A stretch of 64,000 nt of DNA from Fennellomyces sp. T-0311. Its lineage: Eukaryota; Mucoromycota; Mucoromycetes; Mucorales; Lichtheimiaceae. A program made the position numbers and the translations under genes. The notes under the pieces were generated by a model. That model searched no databases, was not told the DNA's origin, and saw only the letters and a list, made by a program, of their open reading frames with translations. The stretch is from positions 62,001-126,000 of the forward strand of contig JALLLT010000039.1 of the NCBI GenBank assembly GCA_025266875.1, in the 5' to 3' direction. Below, piece by piece: positions 56,623-64,000 of this stretch; within the stretch, counting starts at the first letter, position 1; each line of letters opens with the position of its first letter.

Positions 56623-57312
56623 GTAAAGATTCTTGTCATTATGATTAAATCTTGTTCGAAGCACAACAATTGTTTTACGGATGATATGGATTGTTTCGGG
56701 ATATGCGAGACCCGAGCATCATGTACACAACGATATTGATAACTGCGTGATGATCAAAGGGCATCGTTCGTAATATGGATAGTATGGAACGCACAACTAT
56801 ATTGGAGGCTTCATGGCAACAAATCGGCTTATCTTTTCTAGCAACATGGTTACTATAGCGATGTCGATGCTTTACGCCAACTTTATCAAGCAATTATTTT
56901 AAGCCGATAGTGATGGACGCGTTGAAGATTGCCTCTCGGCGCATTTTATATACCATGCGCATACCTATAAGCAGACTCTCGTCCACAGCCGTGCTTGAAT
57001 GATAAGACATATAGTTCCATGCTGTTGTTTAAAAAAAATCCTTGGTTTACCTGAAACTGGATATAGTTGGCATCATGCGGGTTAGCTTGACGAAACTGTA
57101 AAAATGGTCAGCGTGCTGCGTGTCGCTACATTATAAGCAAATCGTCGTTGATCGTCTCTGGTGGTACGATTGCATCGCAGTACCCTTTGACAGGTACGAA
57201 ATCCTTGGTAATGACAATGCACCAAGACTAGACATTTTTACTCCGCCATAACTAAATGGGGAGGAAAACCAGTGTCGCGTTTTCTTTGCACTTTTACATT
57301 TACATTTTCATC
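56623..57312. other. Intergenic spacer, no gene supported
   Basis: About 690 AT-rich bases lie between RPS17 and DPM2. No open frame with a domain is seen. Confidence 0.55.
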
Positions 57313-57687
57313 ATGGTACGAAAACAACAAGATTCAGTAATGCTAATCCAATGCTGATGTGGCTCATTCATGTAGAGCACAGGAACAGACAAAGCTGTAG
57401 GTGCGGTTGCATTTTTTAGCGCAATAGCGATATTCATATACTACACGTTATGGTCCCTTGTCATGGTAAGAAAGAGAGAGGAGTGGACTAAAAGAGAAAA
57501 AAAAACTAAACGTATTCGAAAGCCTTTTGTTGACGAAGACCATCCACTACAAAACTATTTTCCACCATGGGAATATGCGATCCGTATACCGCTAGTTCTG
57601 CTTATTGTCGGCCTGACAGTCATTTTCACGTTCCTGGGTTTGGCAATGGCCAAAAGTAAAAACGCACAAACGAAAAAGGCAAAATAA
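57313..57687 (+). CDS. DPM2: Dolichol-phosphate mannosyltransferase subunit DPM2
   Basis: Exons 57313-57315 (ATG only), 57376-57465 and 57523-57687 encode 85 aa (human 84). The two membrane helices are AVGAVAFFSAIAIFIYYTLW and IPLVLLIVGLTVIFTFLGLA, joined by PFVDEDHPLQNYFPPWEYAI. The start STGTDKAVG and the lysine-rich tail match DPM2. DPM2 stabilises the catalytic DPM1 in the ER and is also linked to GPI-GlcNAc transferase. The gene is easily missed because only its last exon is a visible open frame. Intron 2 has an ACTAAAC branch site and a purine-rich 3' end. Confidence 0.93.
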
Positions 57688-58035
57688 AAAAAAAAGAGTG
57701 AACGCATTTTTATTGCATGATTGCCACTTTTTAGCTCCAATTAGCCGCATATTTGTAGTATTGGAATCGATTATGGATCGTGTATACTAATACACCACCG
57801 TTTCCGTCAGCCGATCACAAGTGACAGCAATGGGTCTGGCATATTTTTGAATACGTCATACAGATGAGATATCAGCAAGAAAACATGCTATATTCATAAT
57901 AGACGCATGTTCGACTTGGCGCCAGGAATCCAGAGCGCTGGTGTTATTGGAATGTAAAGGACAACAAGCATGCTTGAAATGAGAAAGGACAGACAACCAA
58001 ACGAGATAGATTCAGTGATGAATTAATTTACTTTA
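57688..58035. other. Spacer between convergent genes
   Basis: About 350 bp contain the 3' ends of DPM2 and the MBOAT gene. Nothing else is seen. Confidence 0.6.
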
Positions 58036-59626
58036 TTACATGACCCTCTTCTTTAGCTCCAGCTCGCGCACTATATCTTCAGTTGATTTGTCGTTGCTAG
58101 CTGATTTGCGATGCTTTTGTACCGCCATCAGCGCCGGTTCCACAAGGATCAAGAGAGGCCAAGCGACAACCATCAACAGTATGTGAATATAGTAAACACT
58201 AGCCCACACTTTTTGTACACGTGAGAAGAACAAAAGATCAAATGGAATCGTAAGGAGACTAGCAATGCGCATACAGAGAAAGCTGCCAAGTACGTCGTAC
58301 ACTTTCTTCCATGGCAAAGGTTTGGGTGGGTTTTCCGTAGTCATAAAGAGAGGTCGGACAATGCGCCTGATTCTCCTAGTAAAGACCTGATAGACACCAA
58401 CGATACAAAAGAGCATATAGTACCCTGGATGGAATCCATGCCAAATAGCAGATGTGGTATATGTAGCGATAACAGCGCCTGACGATGGTTTTGTTCCCGG
58501 TGGCATGACTCTGAGATACACATAGTGACGCAGCCAGTTATTTGCACCGAGATTCCAGTAGCCCGAAAGTTCTTTGAATGATTGCGATGTCTCGACGGAA
58601 AACCAAGCAATGTTGCGCAAACGATCCCATCGGTGTCTCCCTTCTCGAATACCATTATATCCAAATCCTGATAGTATACAACTACCCTCCGAGAGAAGCC
58701 AGACACAATAGAACTTGCAGCGTGTCATGAATCCAGCTATTTCAATAAACACCATTCTACAAAGGGGAGACACGTCAAAATTAACTCGAGAGGAAGATAT
58801 TGAACTTACTTTTTGTAAAAAGGGAGTTCGGCATAGGGGTCATCCAGTGCACGGAAGAAGTTGTACTTCGGTGCCAATGCGACAATGAGTCCACCAAATA
58901 ACGCACCCCAAGCAACTTGGATAAGAGAAGGTCGGTATGGTGAGAGATGTCTATCACCAGACAGGAAGTAAAAATTGGTGTATCGAAAGTAATCCATGTA
59001 TTCGCAGGAGGGACCGACGAAGAATCCACCAAAGAAACAAATCCATCCAAAGTACTCGACTAAACTGGGGAAGTGTTCGACCTTCATTCTCTTGTTGTAG
59101 CTTGTCACAGCACCGTATCGTCCGTCGCTCACATTAAAACCAAAGGACGACAGCTTAATAACCAACACCATCAATGCCCCTGAGTAATCAAGTTTGGTGT
59201 CGCCCTCATAGCCCTTGATTTGTCGATCAATGTGACTAATTATGCCCAAGGTATAAGCAACACATACAGGAGCCTTTTTGGATATCCTTTAAAAAGAAAC
59301 ACTTACCATATTGACATACTAACCATTACCATGACAAAATTGATATAAGCTGCGCTCTTGCTCTTGTAGAAACGCATGAGTACATAGGTCATGATTGATG
59401 TGAACCCGATATGCAAGAGGCCGGTGTAGAACTGGAGCACATAGACCATTGTAAAGAGTGTATACGTGATGGAGAACAAATGTCTGCTCGTCGGGCTCTC
59501 GGCGGGTAGCTTTCGATAAATCAGTGCGCATGGATATGTTGCTACGACGCAGGCAATTAATTTGACGTGGTCGCCGGTGACCTGATCGCCCATATAGCCG
59601 GCCAGGTATTCACAGAAAGCGTCCAT
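58036..59626 (-). CDS. MBOAT lysophospholipid acyltransferase (ALE1/LPCAT type)
   Basis: Exons 59307-59626, 58810-59235 and 58036-58756 encode 488 aa with about eight to ten membrane helices. VMVMVSMSICHIDRQIKGYE, spliced across intron 1, matches the SICHIYR motif of yeast Ale1. PSLVEYFGWICFFGGFFVGP and FRYTNFYFLSGD follow. The catalytic region carries both family marks: the conserved Asn in SGYWNLGANNWLRHYVYLR and the active His in TTSAIWHGFHPGYYMLF. The C-terminus is basic without an obvious KKxx signal (ends KKRVM). These ER enzymes re-acylate lysophosphatidylcholine, lysophosphatidylethanolamine and lysophosphatidic acid in the Lands cycle. Confidence 0.93.
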
Positions 59627-60089
59627 AGTGGCAATATAGATAACAGGGAGTTGAAGGAGGGAGAACAAGGGAAAGAAAGAGCAGGCGCCCTACGAAAATC
59701 TATTTATTGACGGCATCACAAAGTAAGGGTCATGCACTTGACGAACCTGCTGCCCTTTGGTGTCGCCTCTGTCGGTCGTTTCTGACACCCAGTGCACTAG
59801 TCCACGTGCGATAGTCAAAATTCAGATACTGCCGCATCTCATGCTACACATGCTTCATCTAATCGAGCAACTTCAATGTAAACTATGTATCGTATCAGTC
59901 AAATAAAGCGACCTGTGCGCAAAGAAACGAGGGGGCACTTGCAGTAATCCTGATATGTAGGGTGCTGTGGCAGCGTGCATTTGTTTATTTTGCGGATGCC
60001 GTGTGTGTGGGTGTGAGTGGCAATATTTATGTGACGTATGACATGAAGAAATGGTGATGGTGGTATATGTAGTGTGTGGGTGTGAATAC
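59627..60089. other. Intergenic spacer
   Basis: About 460 bp hold the MBOAT promoter and the GNA1 3' end, with a short (GT)n patch at about 60000-60020. No gene is seen. Confidence 0.55.
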
Positions 60090-60803
60090 TTAAAGATGGG
60101 CCTTCTCGGCTGGCACGTACCATGCCATCTCATACTCCTTTTGGGTGAACCCGCACTTTTCGTAGAATGGGATGTTCTTGGCCGAGCAATCCAAAATCAC
60201 TGCATAGATTGCACACTGTCAGCCCCACGCCTTCTTTCGCCTTATTTCCCATACCTTTGTAACAGCCCTTTTTGGCTCCAATATACTTGAGTGCCTCGAT
60301 AATGCGCAGACCCAGCTTTTTGCCCTGCTGGTTAGCGTCCACAGCAATGTCCTCGATATGGCCTACCAGACCGTTGTTGTGCACGAATTTTCGCTCGACA
60401 AACACGGTGCCGGCAGCAACCACGCGATCCTGGCGGTCATCACAAATGGCAATAGTGAAATCTAAATGCCCAAAGAAAAAAAAGCACACTCATCAACACG
60501 CTTGTTCTCAATCGTAGAAACCAGTTTCTTACATTCGTGGCTGTGCTGCTTGAGGTAGTTGAAGCGTTCTGACAGACGTTACCGAGAATGAGCTTTCAAG
60601 CTAGATTCCAAGTGATCCGATGACTTACCGAGCCATTGTTCCTTGGTCTGGGTGCCAACCTCTGTCAAAACTTCAAGGACTTTGAGGAAACCGCGCTCGT
60701 AGTCGTTTGCGCGAAGAGGGCGGAGTGTGTAACCCTCGGGAAGAGCGGCTTGGACTTGGGGAGAGATGAGGGATTCTTCGAAGAGTGCGATCTCGGTGGA
60801 CAT
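60090..60803 (-). CDS. GNA1: Glucosamine-6-phosphate N-acetyltransferase GNA1
   Basis: Exons 60629-60803, 60533-60568, 60255-60461 and 60090-60199 encode 175 aa. LPEGYTLRPLRANDYERGFL and LEVLTEVGTQTKEQW are the family's N-terminal half. The GNAT core is VVAAGTVFVERKFVHNNGLV, HIEDIAVDANQQGKKLGLRI (acetyl-CoA loop QQGKKLG) and GCYKVILDCSAKNIPFYEKC. The end CGFTQKEYEMAWYV is characteristic. GNA1 makes GlcNAc-6-phosphate for UDP-GlcNAc, the precursor of chitin, N-glycans and GPI. Exon 2 has only 36 nt. Confidence 0.95.
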
Positions 60804-62090
60804 TGTTTGTTTAGCCTTAGGTTGAGCAGTAAGGGGGCGTTGTTGCAGCGGGTTCTCCTTTATATATGTGCTGCCATAATTCGACAAGCCCATTCCGCGG
60901 ATGCCCCACGTTCCGCGGATATAGTGTTGCTATTTTTGACCGTCGTTCTCCACGTTCCGTTCATTACAATTGCTAATTACGGCACTGAGTTTATTCTGGC
61001 CTGCGTACTCTTGCTATGAGCAGGTTTTCTTAACAAAGGGACCCATCTGACCTATCGGTTGCGATGGCGAAATGACGCAGAAGCATGCGGTACACAAGGA
61101 AATAGCTGGATCACCGGAAGCTGGCGCGAAACGAAATCCATCCGTTTTAAAAAACAGAGCTTAATTAGGTGCAGATGGCGATAGATAACGTGCGTGTGAG
61201 ACTGATCAATGTCAAGCGAGCCGTTGGTCTGTGGATCGCTGCCTGATTTCGGGAGCCGATGCACATGGTCTATTGGATATTTTGCCCCGACAAAGAATCC
61301 GATCGGTTTGGAGTATCGCTTGATGTATAAACAATGTAGTTACCTTTCTTCGTCGTCTCATTTTATGTGCGTATTTATATTGTTCCGCTTCATTGATTTC
61401 GCAACATCCCACAAATTAAGATCCACCATGGGAAACACCGTTATCACACGGTGCTGATAAGGATATCGTCGTTGTAGTGACGCACCGACGTTGCTGCAGC
61501 GCATAATACATCGACCGTCCATAAAGTTAAACCCGCTTTTACGTACATCAAAACATTGGAATCAGAACCTATTTATATCGCTGACTACCGATCATATATC
61601 AAAAACATAGATCACTGCCATGATATTAACCAAGTTCGAGACCTCCACGATTCACTCAAACAGGAATGGCTCCACGGAATCCATCACACTGTTGCACACG
61701 GCTTTTGCGTCTAAAGGGGCGTGTCAAGCCGCGCTAACCTGCCGCCATAGTGACACAGAAGATCAACCATTGCTGTAGACAGTCGAGTGCGGTGGCATTT
61801 GAAGGGCAGTACTATACCGCTCGCCCATAAACATTGAATATAGTTCTATAGCAATGAAATGACGTAGAACACTTTCATAGGCGCGATAGCCATGTTGAAA
61901 TACTTTGCTTATTTGCACTGTCAAGTTTGGATCCGTGTAGGTATGCTGAACATATTTCATGTTTGCTTTTTGATGGAGAAACTCAGCAGCTACACTTCCC
62001 TTTGTATACAGAATGATTTGCTTGCTTGCTGTCAAACCTGATAGAGGAGCACACTGATATTACTACACTTTCTGATATACGCGCTGATGT
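60804..62090. other. Spacer with coding-like relics
   Basis: Includes the GNA1 promoter. One plus-strand frame (about 61483-61720) stays open for about 79 codons without an ATG (for example IYIADYRSYIKNIDHCHDIN). A minus-strand frame at 61763-62035 has 90 codons. Neither family is recognised. They sit next to a retroelement relic and may belong to degraded mobile DNA. Confidence 0.35.
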
Positions 62091-62099
62091 CAGCCTGGT

Positions 62100-62470
62100 T
62101 AGATTTGGCGTTTGGACAAAAACTCTTAGTCTACTAAAAGTGCCTGAACTCAAGTATCTACCTTCAAACTGCCAAGTTTGCTGGACTTTACAAGATTCTT
62201 GCTTAAGTTGGGCCAGATGATTACAAAATGGATTTACTACACAATGTCAAGACATAACCTGTATTCCATGTTAGCACACTCAACTGATATCAAGTGCTTA
62301 ATGATAGGCGTAGACCAGAGCGCCTGCCTCCTGTTATTGTCAATAAACAAGAAGAGTACGAAATATTCGCTATTTTAAACAAACGTACGTGTCGTGGTCG
62401 CGCGGAGTATCTGGTACTTTGGAAAGGATACCTTATTCATGAAACCACATGAGGAAAGAAGTAAAATCTC
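62100..62470 (+). mobile_element. Ty3/Gypsy (chromovirus) integrase tail and chromodomain relic
   Basis: A plus-strand frame at about 62335-62450 reads PPVIVNKQEEYEIFAILNKR then AEYLVLWKGYLIHETT. This is the RPPPVIV linker and chromodomain that end the Pol polyprotein of Gypsy-type chromoviruses. Just upstream, broken frames recall the integrase C-terminal segment (STFKLPS... and ...HNLYSMLA). A stop follows ETT, where the family expects a Trp, and frameshifts separate the pieces. No LTRs, reverse transcriptase or target-site duplication were seen, so it is a small dead fragment. Confidence 0.6.
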
Positions 62471-62519
62471 GCAAACAGTGATACCTTTACTGTGAAATTT
62501 GAGCGAAGGGGTCCTCACA

Positions 62520-63120
62520 ATTCGTGGCAAAGGAAATAAGATCCATGGGATTACCACATCATCATCTTCAAGAACTGGAGGATAGTCCTCTGGTGGATGT
62601 CGTCCCACCAAGGTTGAAGCACTTGTATCAGGCGTGTATGCTGGCGATGAAAGCGACGTTACAGATTTTTGGTCACTTTGACGCAAAGATAGTGATACCA
62701 AGAGTGCAGGAATTTCCGGCTCAAGAGCTGGATTAGATCTTCTATCTCGACTGACAATAAGCTCATTGTTATCAGATGAATAAGCCGAGTACACACGCAA
62801 GGCCGATGAACCTGATGGAGCATCACTACTGGAATCAAGCTGATCTTTACCATCGGCTTCATAATTAACTAAAGCACCTTGACGTACCCGACGAGCTAAG
62901 ATCCTAGCAGAATGTATTTCTGCCATTGAAGCTACTGGACTTCTTGACCCTCAGGAGCATCGTTTTTAAGTCCATGAATTTTGGCTTCCTCAGCAGGCTT
63001 TGCTTGACGAATTTAGGAAAGTGATTGAACTTGTTTCATAGAAACATCACGAGTACGCGACTCACGAGTCTTCTCCAAGTACCACCGCGTAATTACCAAA
63101 GGAGCAACGACTCGAGAACC
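62520..63120 (-). pseudogene. Coding-like remnant, unknown family (minus strand)
   Basis: An open frame of 183 codons (62375-62926) has a natural Ser/Pro/Asp-rich composition (SSSDAPSGSSALRVYSAYSS, then VTSLSSPAYTPDTSAST). Upstream, after a frameshift and two stops, IRQAKPAEEAKIHGLKNDAP and VITRWYLEKTRESRTRD continue in the same direction. It may be part of a degraded element next to the Gypsy relic or an unrelated dead gene. The 3' end overlaps the chromodomain on the other strand, so that part is not real coding. Confidence 0.3.
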
Positions 63121-64000
63121 TTCCACTCTTTTTTCAATGTGCTAAGTGTACGTAGCTGTCTGGGGCTCAATCGATGATAGCAAACTATACCACAACCAGA
63201 ACGGCTGTTCATGCGGCATTGGTCCCACTGCTTCGAGTGATATTCTCTAAGTAACTTTGGGTATACTTGATGAGAATGATTGTAACTATTCCTAACAAAG
63301 ATGATGCTCTGCCCTGGATACAACCAGTTAAGATATTAGCTACTGTTCTATATCTCGAATGACGAAGTATCGAGGGAGCAGAGTGCGTGGGCTTAGTTAA
63401 TAGGAAAAGCCGGCGGTACCCCCAATCGAATTGGAAATAAATAAGCAAAAGCAGCGTTACTGTATTATGTATTGCAAAGCCCAGGATCACGCTCATCTTT
63501 GCGCCATTTATGCATTCTATAATTAACGACAAAATATATAGGAGAAATATAATATGGCTGTCGGATAGCACAAGTTTTTGTGGATGAATTTCTACGTAAC
63601 TTATGATACATACTTATAAGGATCTGTTACGTATATTTATCGTACATACCAATATCATACGCATACATCGCTTTCTTTCACCGGTAACAGATCATCTGAG
63701 TAGCATGGTTACGTTTCCAGGAACACGCGCGTGTGAAAAAACTGTCTGCTTCTGGTAACTGAAAATTAGATTTGCTTGTATGAACGGAGCAGTTGACTGG
63801 TGTGGCGTTTGAATTCCCAAGGGCCAGAGGCAGAGAGCACCCGAAACATCAGGCGAGTGGCATCCCGTGATAATTAATTTTGTTATCGAAAACGTGGCGA
63901 TATCCATGGTCCAAAAAACAGACACTGCATAATGTCACCAGAAAGTATTGTTTTTATTATTCGCAACTTGTTCGAAAGCCGTAAAGGGGGTGATAAATGT
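63121..64000. other. AT-rich terminal region, no gene supported
   Basis: A 120-codon hydrophobic open frame at 63209-63571 (minus) shows no domain. The composition resembles the decayed block to the left. Nothing else is recognised up to the window edge. Confidence 0.45.

Noticed and set aside
62375..62520. C-terminal part of the minus-strand 183-codon frame as real protein
   Set aside because: It overlaps the better supported plus-strand chromodomain, so at least this end is a shadow.

Overview
The window is nuclear DNA from a filamentous fungus, most likely a Mucoromycota (zygomycete) species. Genes are broken by many short introns, mostly 45-90 nt, with GTAAGT-like donors and CTAAC-like branch sites. 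Clear eukaryotic, fungal-type genes include an AreA/NIT2 GATA factor, tricalbin, BRX1, GAA1, GNA1, DPM2 and eS17. I read exon boundaries by eye from splice consensus, reading phase and remembered family sequences. About 98 introns were assigned across 25 gene models, and the phase of every listed model closes. No tRNA, rRNA, CRISPR array or intact transposon was seen.

Layout. 0-2.5 kb: the end of a proline-rich gene, a tiny bHLH protein, and an SQ/TQ-rich protein with a possible RAD51-binding tail. 3.5-6.6 kb: a Zn2Cys6 regulator and an FSH1-type hydrolase. 8.4-12.3 kb: a His/Pro-rich membrane protein and a GH17 glucanase. 13.2-17.7 kb: a tight block with U11/U12-65K (RNPC3), NAT9, CacyBP and translin, whose first two genes share a 56-bp divergent promoter. 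20.3-27.6 kb: a coiled-coil membrane protein, a P-TEFb-type cyclin, and a secreted tandem-repeat DPBB (expansin-like) protein. 29.6-36.7 kb: a methyltransferase, the GPI transamidase subunit GAA1, and AreA. 40.5-48.7 kb: a CTI6-like PHD protein, a five-C2 tricalbin, and BRX1. 49.6-54.7 kb: a monocarboxylate-type MFS transporter, a small unknown gene, and a thaumatin-like protein. 56-60.8 kb: eS17, DPM2, an ALE1-type MBOAT acyltransferase, and GNA1. 61-64 kb: decayed sequence including a Ty3/Gypsy chromodomain relic.

Most genes are housekeeping and unrelated. Two themes recur. GNA1 (UDP-GlcNAc supply), DPM2 (dolichol-phosphate mannose) and GAA1 (GPI attachment) serve ER glycolipid and cell-wall precursor pathways. 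GH17, the DPBB protein and the thaumatin-like protein act at the wall.

The most striking signal concerns splicing. GAA1 appears to hold a U12-type AT-AC intron, with a perfect ATATCCTTT donor, a CTCCTTAAC branch site and an AC acceptor. The same window encodes a minor-spliceosome U11/U12-65K homologue that seems to lack the C-terminal RRM. Three GC-AG introns and an apparent 2-nt exon add to an unusual splicing landscape. About 20 kb is gene-poor, AT-rich spacer holding scattered coding-like relics.
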